This document shows positions 16,039 through 25,200 of a stretch of DNA of 64,000 nt, one piece after another; the stretch's first letter is position 1, and the number at the start of each line of letters is the position of its first letter. A model generated the notes under the pieces. That model worked only from the letters and a program-made list of their open reading frames with translations. It did not search any database and was not told where the DNA came from. Source of the DNA: Rhodanobacter denitrificans (GTDB taxonomy: Bacteria > Pseudomonadota > Gammaproteobacteria > Xanthomonadales > Rhodanobacteraceae); contig NZ_QFWQ01000005.1 of NCBI RefSeq assembly GCF_003335105.1, positions 186,001 to 250,000 of the forward strand, given 5' to 3'. Both the position numbers and the translations under genes were made by a program.

Positions 16039-17069
16039 GTGACAAACCGACGCGCAGGCACGCATGGTCGCGGCTGCTGCTGATCGTGCTGCTGGTGGCT
16101 GCCGGCGCGCTGGCCTATGGCTGGAACGACTACGCCCGCTTCGGGACCGCGCCGCTGAACGTGACGGCGCAGGGCGAGAGTATCGACGTCGGCCGTGGCA
16201 GCAGCTTCAAGGCGATCGTGGGCGAGTTGCACCAGCGCGGGTTCAGCACCGCCAACCCGTGGTACTGGCGGCTGCTGGCCTGGCAGATGCACGTGGCCGG
16301 CCGGCTGCATGCCGGCGAATACGCGCTGGAGCCCGGCATCACCCCGCGCCAGCTGCTCGCGAACATGGCGGGCGGCAAGGTGCTGCAGCGCAACTTCACC
16401 ATCGTCGACGGCTGGACCTTCGCCGAGCTGCGCCAGGCGCTGGCCAGGGCCGAGAAGTTGAACCACGACAGCGCCGGGCTGGAGGATGCCGCGATCATGC
16501 AGAAGATCGGCGCCGGCGGCGAAATGCCGGAAGGCCGTTTCCTGCCCGAGACCTACGCTTACGTGAAGGGCGACGGCGACCTGGACATCCTCCGCCGCGC
16601 GCATGCCGCGATGGTGAAGACGCTCGATGAACTGTGGGCAGGACGCGCGCACGATCTGCCGCTGGCCACGCCGTACGAGGCGCTGATCCTGGCTTCGATC
16701 GTGGAGAAGGAGACCGGCCGCCCGGACGAGCGCGCACAGATCGCCGGCGTGTTCGTGCGGCGCCTGCAGAACCACATGCTGCTGCAGACCGACCCCAGCG
16801 TGATCTACGGCATGGGCGCGAACTATGCGGGCAACATCCACAAGAGCGATCTCACCACCGACACGCCGTACAACACCTATACCCGTGCCGGCCTGCCGCC
16901 GACGCCGATCGCCCTGCCGGGCAAGCCGGCGCTGGTGGCGGCGCTACATCCGGCCGATGGCGACACGCTGTATTTCGTGGCCCGGGGCGACGGCGGCCAC
17001 GTGTTCTCGCGCACGCTGGAGGAACACAATCGCAACGTCGACTGCTACCAGCGGAAGCGCTGCCGATGA
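16035..17069 (+). CDS. mltG: Endolytic murein transglycosylase MltG
   Basis: A 344-residue inner-membrane protein with one N-terminal helix (residues 13-29) and a periplasmic YceG-like domain. Catalytic Glu224 lies in ILASIVEKETG; other signatures are GRFLPETYAY, LQTDPSVIYG and YNTYTRAGLPPTPI. The enzyme cleaves nascent glycan strands and so helps end peptidoglycan polymerisation. It overlaps pabC by ATGA and tmk by ATGA, giving the conserved pabC-mltG-tmk-holB order. Confidence 0.96.
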   Translation: MSDKPTRRHAWSRLLLIVLLVAAGALAYGWNDYARFGTAPLNVTAQGESIDVGRGSSFKAIVGELHQRGFSTANPWYWRLLAWQMHVAGRLHAGEYALEPGITPRQLLANMAGGKVLQRNFTIVDGWTFAELRQALARAEKLNHDSAGLEDAAIMQKIGAGGEMPEGRFLPETYAYVKGDGDLDILRRAHAAMVKTLDELWAGRAHDLPLATPYEALILASIVEKETGRPDERAQIAGVFVRRLQNHMLLQTDPSVIYGMGANYAGNIHKSDLTTDTPYNTYTRAGLPPTPIALPGKPALVAALHPADGDTLYFVARGDGGHVFSRTLEEHNRNVDCYQRKRCR

Positions 17070-17707
17070 CCACTGCGCGCGGAACATTCATCAGCCTGGA
17101 AGGCGGCGAGGGTGCCGGCAAGAGCACCTTGCTGGCCGGCCTGCGCGAGTACATCGAACGGCATGGCCTCGCGCTGGTGCAGACGCGCGAGCCCGGCGGC
17201 ACCGCCGTGGGCGAGGCGGTGCGCGCGATCGTGCTCGACCCGACCCAGCACGGGCTGGCTGCCGAGACCGAACTGCTGCTGATGTTCGCCTCGCGTGCTC
17301 AGCTGGTGCGTGAGGTGATCGAACCGGCGCTGGCGGCCGGGCAATGGGTGTTGTGCGACCGCTTTGCCGACGCCAGCTACGCCTACCAGGGCGGCGGCCG
17401 CGGGCAGCCGGTGGAGCGCATCGCGGAACTGGAGCGCTGGGCCTGCGCCGGCGTGAAACCCGACCTGACCCTGCTGCTCGATCTGCCGGTGGCGACCGGC
17501 CGCGCCCGTGCCGCCGGCCGCGGCGACGCCGACCGCATCGAGATCGAGGCGGATGCGTTCTTCGAGCGGGTGCGCGCCAGCTATCGCGAGCGCGCCACGG
17601 CCGAGCCGGCGCGTTTCCGGGTGATCGACGCCAGCCAGTCGCCGGCTGCCGTGTTGCAGGCCGCCATCCGGGCGCTGGCGCCGTGGCTGGGAGAGGCGCA
17701 GGCATGA
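17066..17707 (+). CDS. tmk: Thymidylate kinase
   Basis: A 213-residue kinase phosphorylating dTMP to dTDP. P-loop GGEGAGKST (residues 13-21), REPGGT motif and DRFADASYAYQGGGRG are visible; the lid is the Arg-rich RARAAGRGDADRIE. Length matches the family. It overlaps both neighbours by 4 bp, consistent with translational coupling to holB and joint supply of DNA replication. Confidence 0.96.
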   Translation: MTTARGTFISLEGGEGAGKSTLLAGLREYIERHGLALVQTREPGGTAVGEAVRAIVLDPTQHGLAAETELLLMFASRAQLVREVIEPALAAGQWVLCDRFADASYAYQGGGRGQPVERIAELERWACAGVKPDLTLLLDLPVATGRARAAGRGDADRIEIEADAFFERVRASYRERATAEPARFRVIDASQSPAAVLQAAIRALAPWLGEAQA

Positions 17708-18639
17708 ACGGGCAGCCCTGGCACGCCGAACACTGGGCGCGATTGCAGGCCCGACGGCGGCGCGAGGCGCTGCCGCATGCCCTGCTGCTGTGCGGTGCCG
17801 CGGGCCTGGGCAAGCGCGCGTTCGCGCAGCGCTTCGTGCAGGGCCTGCTGTGCAGCGAGTCGGCGGTCGGCGATGCCTGTGGGCATTGCCGCAGCTGCCT
17901 GCTGCTCGCCGCCGGGTCGCATCCGGACGTGGTCACGCTGAGTTTCGGTTTGCGCAAGGACGGCGTGCAGCGCAGCGAGATCGTGGTCGACCAGATCCGC
18001 GAACTGTCGGCACGGCTGGCCATGAGCAGCCAGTTCGGCGGCTGGCAGGTGGCGCTGATCGACCCGGCCGACGCGATGAACCCGGCCGCTGCCAACGCGT
18101 TGCTGAAGACCCTCGAGGAACCAGCCGCGCAGACCATGCTGATCCTGCTGGCCGATGCGCCGTGGCGTTTGCCGCAGACCATCCGCAGCCGCTGCCAGCG
18201 GATCGAATTCCAGTTGCCCGCCACGGCGGACGCGCTGGCCTGGCTGCAGGCCGAAGGTGTGCGCGATGCGCCGGCCGCACTCGCCGCCGCCAGCGGCAAT
18301 CCCGGCCTGGCCAGGGCCTGGGCCGGGGAGGGCGCGCTCGAACGACGCCAGGAGGTGCGCCGGGACCTGGCCGCGCTGGCCGCGGGTCGCGGCCAGCCGA
18401 CCGAGGTGGTCAAGCGCTGGCTGGACAGCGAGCCGGCGCAGCGGCTGTGGTTCGCCGCGCAGGCCGCTGCCGACGAGATCAGGGCGCGTTCGCTGCCGGG
18501 CAATGGGCCGCTGGCCAGTGCGCTGGATGTCGAGGCGCTGGGTCACTGGTACGACGCGGCCAACCGTACCCGCGAGGGCCTGCGCGGCCCGTTGCGCGCC
18601 GATCTGCTGCTGCTGGAACTGCTGGCGCAATGGCGGTGA
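17704..18639 (+). CDS. holB: DNA polymerase III subunit delta'
   Basis: A 311-residue clamp-loader subunit. The degenerate P-loop GAAGLGKRAFA (residues 31-41), a zinc finger with Cys50, Cys59, Cys62 and Cys65, the VDQIRELS segment and the SRC arginine-finger motif (IRSRCQRIEF) identify it. Delta' stabilises the loader without hydrolysing ATP. It completes the tmk-holB pair. The next frame overlaps its last 10 bp. Confidence 0.94.
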   Translation: MNGQPWHAEHWARLQARRRREALPHALLLCGAAGLGKRAFAQRFVQGLLCSESAVGDACGHCRSCLLLAAGSHPDVVTLSFGLRKDGVQRSEIVVDQIRELSARLAMSSQFGGWQVALIDPADAMNPAAANALLKTLEEPAAQTMLILLADAPWRLPQTIRSRCQRIEFQLPATADALAWLQAEGVRDAPAALAAASGNPGLARAWAGEGALERRQEVRRDLAALAAGRGQPTEVVKRWLDSEPAQRLWFAAQAAADEIRARSLPGNGPLASALDVEALGHWYDAANRTREGLRGPLRADLLLLELLAQWR

Positions 18640-19643
18640 GCGGAGCGCATGCCAGCGTGTCGCAAGCGACGGATCGGGCCGGCGGGCTGCCGCCTTTTTC
18701 CGCGGCTACCCGCCTGCTGGTGGTGGCGCCGCACCCGGACGACGAAACCATCGCGACGGGCCTGCTGATCCAGCAGGTGCGCGCGGCGGGCGGCGAAGTG
18801 CGGATCCTGCTGCTGACGGCGGGCGACAACAATCCATGGCCGCAGCGCTGGCTGGAGCGGCGCCTGCTGATCGGTGCGGCCGATCGCCGCCGCTGGGGTC
18901 GGCGGCGCCATGCGGAGGTGTTGCAGGCGCTGCAGAGTCTCGGCGTGCCGGAACCGGCGCTGCAGTCGCTGGGCTGGCCGGACATGGGCCTTACCGAGGT
19001 GCTGCTGCAGGCGGACGGCATGGCGATGGCGACGCTGGCCACGGCAATCGGCGAGTTCCGCCCCGACCTGGTGGCGGTTCCGGCGCTGTCGGATCGTCAT
19101 CCCGACCATGGCACCGCCCACGTGCTGGTGCGCCTGGCGCTGGCCGGGCAGGTGCGCCCGCCGGCGCTGCTGGCGTACCTGGTCCACGGCCGCGAAGGCA
19201 ATCACCGCCTGGTTGAAATCCGCGGCACGGCGGCGCAGTCGGCGAACAAGCGCGCGGCGTTGGCGGCGCACCACAGCCAGATGGCCCTGAGTGGCAAGCG
19301 CCTGGCCCGGCTTGCTACCCGTCCCGAGCGCTATGCAGACGTGGCGGCAACGCCGTCCGGCGCCGCCACGGCGTTGCCGTGGCAACCGCCGGCATGGTTG
19401 CGACCATGGTTGCGGCTCAGCGTGGCCAGTGTGGCGGGCGTGCACAGTTGGCGCTGGCGCGACGCTCCGCTGCAGCGTGATCAGGCCGGTTGTTTCCATC
19501 TGCCGCCGGCCGCAGCGGAACATCCCCGCTTCGTGCGGCTGGCGCTGACCCTGCGCTCGCCGTGGATCTTCGATCACTGGGGCTGGCGCGAGCTGCCGGG
19601 CCGATCAGTCGGTGCCGAGGCGGACTTCGTGCAGGCCGGTTGA
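18630..19643 (+). CDS. PIG-L family deacetylase
   Basis: A 337-residue protein whose first 200 residues form a PIG-L/LmbE deacetylase domain: zinc motif His35-Pro-Asp37-Asp38-Glu39 (VVAPHPDDET) and the later SDRHPDHGTAHVL with further metal ligands. Such enzymes remove N-acetyl groups from sugars, usually N-acetylglucosamine conjugates. The last 130 residues are Trp/Arg-rich and unrecognised. The start overlaps holB by 10 bp. It separates holB from pilZ, which are adjacent in pseudomonads, so it looks inserted into that pair. Substrate unknown; a surface polysaccharide role is a guess. Confidence 0.85.
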   Translation: MAVSGAHASVSQATDRAGGLPPFSAATRLLVVAPHPDDETIATGLLIQQVRAAGGEVRILLLTAGDNNPWPQRWLERRLLIGAADRRRWGRRRHAEVLQALQSLGVPEPALQSLGWPDMGLTEVLLQADGMAMATLATAIGEFRPDLVAVPALSDRHPDHGTAHVLVRLALAGQVRPPALLAYLVHGREGNHRLVEIRGTAAQSANKRAALAAHHSQMALSGKRLARLATRPERYADVAATPSGAATALPWQPPAWLRPWLRLSVASVAGVHSWRWRDAPLQRDQAGCFHLPPAAAEHPRFVRLALTLRSPWIFDHWGWRELPGRSVGAEADFVQAG

Positions 19644-19748
19644 CCGAACTGCTCTCGCCGAAGCGCCGTGACGGTGGTGCCGGTGGGGCGCAGCGTCTAA
19701 GATCGGCCTCGTCGATCGGGCGGTTCCGGCGCCCGGCAGGAGCCCAGC

Positions 19749-20102
19749 ATGAAACCCATGGCCGCCCGTCAGGGCATCATCTCGTTGAAAATCAAGGATG
19801 CGGCCTCGCTGTACAACGCCTATATGCCGTTCCTCAAGCATGGCGGCCTGTTCGCGGCGACGGCTCAATCCTATTCGCTGGGCGACGAGGTGGTGTTGCT
19901 GGTGACCCTGGCCGAGGAGACCGAGCGTCTGTCGGTGGTCGGCAAGGTGGTCTGGATCAGCCCGGTCGGCGCGCAGGGCAACCGCACCGCGGGCATCGGC
20001 ATCCACTTCAACGAATCGGGCGATGCCGAAGCCGCCCGCAGCCGGATCGAGAACATCCTGGCCGGCACGCTGACCTCCGAGCGTCCCACCCACACCATGT
20101 GA
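19749..20102 (+). CDS. pilZ: PilZ-domain type IV pilus assembly protein
   Basis: A 117-residue PilZ-domain protein of the original PilZ type: LKIKDAASLYNAYMPFLKHGGLF at the N-terminus and the core GKVVWISPVG...GIGIHF. This subtype lacks the RxxxR and DxSxxG residues needed to bind cyclic-di-GMP, and none are seen here. In Pseudomonas and Xanthomonas it is required for pilus assembly through PilB and FimX. The holB-pilZ neighbourhood supports this reading. An AGGAG Shine-Dalgarno precedes the ATG. Confidence 0.92.
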   Translation: MKPMAARQGIISLKIKDAASLYNAYMPFLKHGGLFAATAQSYSLGDEVVLLVTLAEETERLSVVGKVVWISPVGAQGNRTAGIGIHFNESGDAEAARSRIENILAGTLTSERPTHTM

Positions 20103-20165
20103 TGCCGTCGTCATTCCGTCTGCACGCAGTCGGGTGTTAATGCGCATCACATCGGCCGTCAAGGC

Positions 20166-20193
20166 TTGTTGTGCCCATGCGCACTGATACAAT
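20166..20193 (+). promoter_or_regulatory. Candidate promoter of the nuo operon
   Basis: TTGTTG (20166-20171), 16-bp spacer, TACAAT (20188-20193). It would give a leader of about 178 nt before the nuoA GTG, containing an AGGCCG/CGGCCT stem near 20277-20291 but no other recognisable element. Confidence 0.5.
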
Positions 20194-20377
20194 GGCGGGA
20201 TTCGCGGATCCATTGCGCGAAACATCGGATGCCTGTGCGCGGCGGCAGAGCCTGCAGGCATGGCTGGAAAGCCCGAGGCCGCGTCGGCCTGCCGAATCGA
20301 AGTCGCCGGACCGTGCGTTGCTGGATGCAAATCCCCGCGGTCACTGATGCGCCACTGGCGCGGAGGTAAGTTGCATC

Positions 20378-20724
20378 GTGCTTGCCGAATACTGGCCTGT
20401 CCTGTTGTTCATCGGCGTTGCCGTCGGTCTTGGCGTGGCGTTGCTGGTCATCGGCCTGCTGGCCGGCCCGCGCCGCCCCGAATCCGAGAAGCTCTCGCCC
20501 TACGAGTGCGGTTTCGAGGCGTTCGAGGACGCCCGCATGCGCTTCGACGTGCGCTACTACCTGCTCGCCATCCTGTTCATCATCTTCGATCTGGAAATCG
20601 CCTTCCTGTTTCCGTGGGCGGTGGTGTTCAAGCAGATCGGCCTCGTCGCGTTGATCGAGATGGGCCTGTTCCTGCTGCTGCTGGTGGTCGGTTTCGCCTA
20701 CGTGTGGAAGAAGGGAGCCCTCGA

Positions 20725-20734
<10 letters not shown>
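20378..20734 (+). CDS. nuoA: NADH-quinone oxidoreductase subunit A
   Basis: A 118-residue membrane subunit of complex I with three transmembrane helices. The [20 protein letters not shown] loop carries the conserved Cys and acidic residues near the quinone site, and [14 protein letters not shown] follows. Start is GTG with GGAGGT 10 nt upstream. Its end overlaps nuoB by 10 bp. First gene of the 14-gene operon for the proton-pumping NADH dehydrogenase. Confidence 0.96.
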
Positions 20735-21282
<548 letters not shown>

Positions 21283-21308
21283 ATGGCACGTTTCCGAAGG
21301 CGCAGTCC

Positions 21309-22043
21309 ATGACCAACACCCCAAAGACCTCGCTGGCCGAGCAGCTCGCCGCGCGATTCGGCGATACGCTGGCCATCACCACCGTGCGCAACGAGACCGT
21401 CGCCGAACTGGCCGCCGCCGACCTGCTCGCGGTGGCCACCGCGTTGCGCGACGAGCCGGCGTTCCGCTTCAGCGAGCTGATCGACCTGTGCGGCATCGAC
21501 TACCTCGGCTATGGCCAGGTCGAGTGGGATACCGAAACGATTTCCGGCACCGGTTTCTCGCGCGGCGTGGAAGGCGAGGCACAGGGGCGTTTCGACTGGG
21601 CCGGACGTCCGCGCGGCAACGGCGGGAACGAGCCGCGCCGGTTCGCCGCGGTGATCCAGCTGCTCTCGATCGAACACAACCGCCGCCTGCGCCTGCGCGT
21701 GTTCTGCGAAGACGACAGCCTGCCGCTGGTGCCGTCGCTGACCCTGGTGTGGCCGGGCGTGAACTGGTTCGAGCGCGAGGCGTTCGACCTGTACGGCATC
21801 ATCTTCGATGGCCACCCCGACCTGCGCCGCATCCTCACCGACTACGGTTTCGTCGGCCATCCGTTCCGCAAGGACTTCCCGCTGGTCGGCAACGTCGAGG
21901 TGCGCTACGACCCCGTGCAGCAGCGGGTGATCTACGAGCCGGTGTCGATCGAGCCGCGCGTGCTGGTACCGCGCACCATCCGTGACGATGCCGACCTGAT
22001 GCAGGCCCGGGCCGAATCCGCCGACAACTGGCGGGAGAATTGA
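21309..22043 (+). CDS. nuoC: NADH-quinone oxidoreductase subunit C
   Basis: A 244-residue peripheral-arm subunit (30-kDa type). The signature [22 protein letters not shown] and [10 protein letters not shown] are clear. It is a separate gene here, whereas E. coli has a fused nuoCD. An insertion of about 20 residues rich in Gly and Arg (around 85-108) lengthens the N-terminal half. nuoD starts 2 bp after the stop. Confidence 0.95.
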   Translation: MTNTPKTSLAEQLAARFGDTLAITTVRNETVAELAAADLLAVATALRDEPAFRFSELIDLCGIDYLGYGQVEWDTETISGTGFSRGVEGEAQGRFDWAGRPRGNGGNEPRRFAAVIQLLSIEHNRRLRLRVFCEDDSLPLVPSLTLVWPGVNWFEREAFDLYGIIFDGHPDLRRILTDYGFVGHPFRKDFPLVGNVEVRYDPVQQRVIYEPVSIEPRVLVPRTIRDDADLMQARAESADNWREN

Positions 22044-22045
22044 GC

Positions 22046-23299
22046 ATGCAGGAAATCCGCAACTACACGATGAACTTCGGCCCGCAGCACCCGGCCGCGC
22101 ATGGCGTGCTGCGCCTGATCATGGAGATGGACGGCGAGACCATCGTCCGCGTCGATCCGCACGTGGGCCTGCTCCATCGCGGTACCGAGAAGCTGGCCGA
22201 GTCCAAGCCGTTCAACCAGTCGATCGGCTACATGGACCGGCTCGACTACGTGTCGATGATGTGCAACGAGCACGCCTACGTGCGCGCGATCGAGACCCTG
22301 CTGGGGATCGAGGCGCCGGAGCGGGCGCAGTACATCCGCACCATGTTCGACGAGATCACCCGCATCCTGAACCACCTGATGTGGATCGGCTCGAACGCGC
22401 TCGACCTGGGTGCGATGGCGGTGATCCTGTACGCGTTCCGCGAACGCGAGGAACTGATGGACGTCTACGAGGCGGTGTCGGGCGCGCGCATGCACGCCAC
22501 GTACTACCGTCCGGGCGGCGTCTACCGCGACCTGCCCGAACAGATGTCGAAGTACCGCGAGTCGCCGTGGCACAAGGGCGCCGACCTCAAGCGCATCAAC
22601 AGCTGGCGCGAAGGCTCGATGCTCGACTTCCTGGATGCGTTCACCGCCGACTTCCCGTCGAAGGTGGACGAGTACGAGGAGCTGCTCACCACCAACCGCA
22701 TCTGGAAGCAGCGCACCGTCGGCATCGGCGTGGTCAGCCCGGAGCTGGCCCAGCAGTGGGGCATGACCGGCGCGATGCTGCGTGGTTCGGGCGTCGAGTG
22801 GGACCTGCGCAAGAAGCAGCCCTACGCGAAGTACGCCGAGATGGATTTCGACATCCCGGTGGGCGTCAACGGCGACTGCTACGACCGCTACCTGGTGCGC
22901 GTGGAAGAGATGCGCCAGTCCAACCGCATCATCCGGCAGTGCGTGGAGTGGCTGCGCGCCAACCCGGGCCCGGTGATGGTGAAGAACTTCAAGGTGGCGC
23001 CGCCGTCGCGGGTCGAGATGAAGCAGGACATGGAAGCGCTCATCCACCACTTCAAGCTGTTCACCGAAGGCTACTGCGTGCCGGCCGGAGAAACCTATTG
23101 CGCGGTCGAGGCGCCCAAGGGCGAGTTCGGCTGCTACCTGGTTTCCGACGGCGCCAACAAGCCGTTCCGCGTGCACCTGCGCGCGCCGGGCTTTGCCCAC
23201 CTGTCATCCATGGACACCATCGTGCGCGGCCACATGCTCGCCGACGTGGTGGCCATGATCGGTACCTACGACCTCGTGTTCGGCGAAGTGGACCGCTGA
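22046..23299 (+). CDS. nuoD: NADH-quinone oxidoreductase subunit D
   Basis: A 417-residue 49-kDa-type subunit related to the NiFe-hydrogenase large subunit, forming the quinone cavity with NuoB. Visible: [15 protein letters not shown] with the quinone-site His, HRGTEKLAE, and the C-terminal [12 protein letters not shown] 22046 is preferred to the TTG six bases upstream because it gives the family start [16 protein letters not shown]. Confidence 0.97.
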   Translation: MQEIRNYTMNFGPQHPAAHGVLRLIMEMDGETIVRVDPHVGLLHRGTEKLAESKPFNQSIGYMDRLDYVSMMCNEHAYVRAIETLLGIEAPERAQYIRTMFDEITRILNHLMWIGSNALDLGAMAVILYAFREREELMDVYEAVSGARMHATYYRPGGVYRDLPEQMSKYRESPWHKGADLKRINSWREGSMLDFLDAFTADFPSKVDEYEELLTTNRIWKQRTVGIGVVSPELAQQWGMTGAMLRGSGVEWDLRKKQPYAKYAEMDFDIPVGVNGDCYDRYLVRVEEMRQSNRIIRQCVEWLRANPGPVMVKNFKVAPPSRVEMKQDMEALIHHFKLFTEGYCVPAGETYCAVEAPKGEFGCYLVSDGANKPFRVHLRAPGFAHLSSMDTIVRGHMLADVVAMIGTYDLVFGEVDR

Positions 23300-23320
23300 G
23301 CCGGCACGACGGAGAAACGC

Positions 23321-23890
23321 ATGAAAGCCACCGGACATTACGAGCAGGTCAGGAACGTCGACCCCCTCGTCGTACTCACCGAGCACACCCGCCAGCACAT
23401 CGATGCATGGGTCGCCAAGTTTCCGCCGGACCGCAAGCGTTCGGCGCTGATCCAGGCGCTGTTCGGCGCCCAGGAACAGAACCAGGGCTTCCTCACCGAC
23501 GAGCTGATCGCCGCGGTCGCGAAGTACCTGGACCTGCCGGCGATCTGGGCCTACGAGGTGGCCAGCTTCTATTCAATGCTGGAGACCAAGCCGGTCGGCC
23601 GCAACAACGTGGCGATCTGCACCAACATCTCGTGCTGGCTCAACGGCGCCGACGGCCTGGTGCGCCACTGCGAGAAGAAGCTGGGCATCAAGCTGGGCGA
23701 GAGCACGCCGGATGGGCGCGTCTACCTGAAGAAGGAAGAGGAGTGCATCGCGGCCTGCGTGTATGCGCCGGCGATGACGGTGAACGGCCATTACCACGAA
23801 CACCTGACCATCGAGAAACTCGATGCGATCCTTGACGGCCTGAGCATCGACGGCCCTGCACACGCCCACGACGCCGAGGGGAAGCACTGA
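23321..23890 (+). CDS. nuoE: NADH-quinone oxidoreductase subunit E
   Basis: A 189-residue 24-kDa-type subunit binding [2Fe-2S] cluster N1a. Ligands Cys100 and Cys105 (CTNISC) and Cys142 and Cys146 (EECIAAC) are present. The C-terminus is extended by a His-containing tail (PAHAHDAEGKH). GGAG precedes the ATG; the stop overlaps nuoF by one base. Confidence 0.96.
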   Translation: MKATGHYEQVRNVDPLVVLTEHTRQHIDAWVAKFPPDRKRSALIQALFGAQEQNQGFLTDELIAAVAKYLDLPAIWAYEVASFYSMLETKPVGRNNVAICTNISCWLNGADGLVRHCEKKLGIKLGESTPDGRVYLKKEEECIAACVYAPAMTVNGHYHEHLTIEKLDAILDGLSIDGPAHAHDAEGKH

Positions 23891-25200
23891 TGGCCGTCGG
23901 ACCCGCGCCCCAGGACCACCAGGTCGTATACACGACGCTGCATTTCGACACGCCGTGGTCGATGGAAAGCTACGAGAAGGTCGACGGCTACAAGGCATGG
24001 AGGAAGATCCTCGCCGAGAAGCCCGATCCGGCGTCGCTGGTCGAGGAAATCAAGAAGAGCAGCCTGCGCGGTCGTGGCGGCGCGGGCTTCCCCACCGGCC
24101 TGAAGTGGTCCTTCATGCCGAAGGGCGACATGCAGAAATACATCCTGTGCAACTCGGACGAATCCGAGCCGGGCACGGCGAAAGACCGCGACATCCTGCG
24201 CTACAACCCGCACGCGGTGATCGAAGGCCTGGCGATCGCGTGCTACTGCACCGGCTCCACCGTGGCCTACAACTACCTGCGCGGCGAATTCCATCATGAG
24301 CCGTACGAGCACTTCGAGGCGGCGTTGAAGGAAGCCTACGCGGCCGGCCTGCTCGGCAGGAACCTGCAAGGCACCGGGCTGGACGTGGACATCTATGCGG
24401 CGCTGGGCGCCGGCGCCTACATCTGCGGCGAGGAAACCGCGCTGATGGAATCGCTGGAAGGCAAGAAGGGCTGGCCACGCTTCAAACCGCCGTTCCCGGC
24501 CAACTTCGGCCTGTACGGCAAGCCGACCACGATCAACAACACCGAGACCTATGCTTCGGTGCCGGCGATCCTGCGCAACGGCGCCGACTGGTTCCTCAAC
24601 CTGGGCAAGCCGAACAACGGAGGCCCGAAGATCTTCTCGGTGTCCGGCCATGTCAACCGTCCCGGCAACTACGAGATCCGCCTGGGCACGTCGTTCGCCG
24701 AGCTGCTGGAGATGGCCGGCGGGGTGCGCAACGGGCACAAGATCAAGGCGGTGATCCCGGGCGGCTCCTCGATGCCGGTGCTGCCGGGCGAGACGATGAT
24801 GGGCCTCACCATGGATTACGACGCGATCCAGAAGGCCGGTTCGGGTCTCGGCTCGGGCGCGGTGATCGTGATGGACGAGACCACCTGCATGGTGCGGGCG
24901 TGCGAGCGCATCAGCCAGTTCTACCACATGGAATCCTGCGGCCAGTGCACGCCGTGCCGCGAAGGCACCGGCTGGATGCATCGCGTGCTGACGCGCATCG
25001 TCGCCGGCAAGGGCACTGCCGACGACCTGCATCGCCTGAAGACGGTGGCGGGCCAGATCGAGGGCCACACCATCTGCGCATTCGGCGAGGCGGCAGCGTG
25101 GCCGGTACAGGGTTTCCTGCGCCACTACTGGCACGAATTCGAATACTACGTCGAGCATGGTCGCTCGATGGTCGATGACAAGTTTGGAGCCGCCGCATGA
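23890..25200 (+). CDS. nuoF: NADH-quinone oxidoreductase subunit F
   Basis: A 436-residue NADH-oxidising subunit with FMN and cluster N3. GRGGAGFPTG (residues 61-70) forms the nucleotide site. CNSDESEPGT and AGAYICGEETALMESLEG line the flavin pocket. The [4Fe-4S] ligands are Cys350, Cys353 and Cys356 (CGQCTPCREG) plus Cys396. It overlaps nuoG by 4 bp. Confidence 0.97.
   Translation: MAVGPAPQDHQVVYTTLHFDTPWSMESYEKVDGYKAWRKILAEKPDPASLVEEIKKSSLRGRGGAGFPTGLKWSFMPKGDMQKYILCNSDESEPGTAKDRDILRYNPHAVIEGLAIACYCTGSTVAYNYLRGEFHHEPYEHFEAALKEAYAAGLLGRNLQGTGLDVDIYAALGAGAYICGEETALMESLEGKKGWPRFKPPFPANFGLYGKPTTINNTETYASVPAILRNGADWFLNLGKPNNGGPKIFSVSGHVNRPGNYEIRLGTSFAELLEMAGGVRNGHKIKAVIPGGSSMPVLPGETMMGLTMDYDAIQKAGSGLGSGAVIVMDETTCMVRACERISQFYHMESCGQCTPCREGTGWMHRVLTRIVAGKGTADDLHRLKTVAGQIEGHTICAFGEAAAWPVQGFLRHYWHEFEYYVEHGRSMVDDKFGAAA

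Noticed and set aside
20200-20377. A tRNA or small gene (for example secG) in the pilZ-nuoA gap
   Set aside because: No cloverleaf or T-loop consensus and no plausible small protein; it looks like an untranslated nuo leader.
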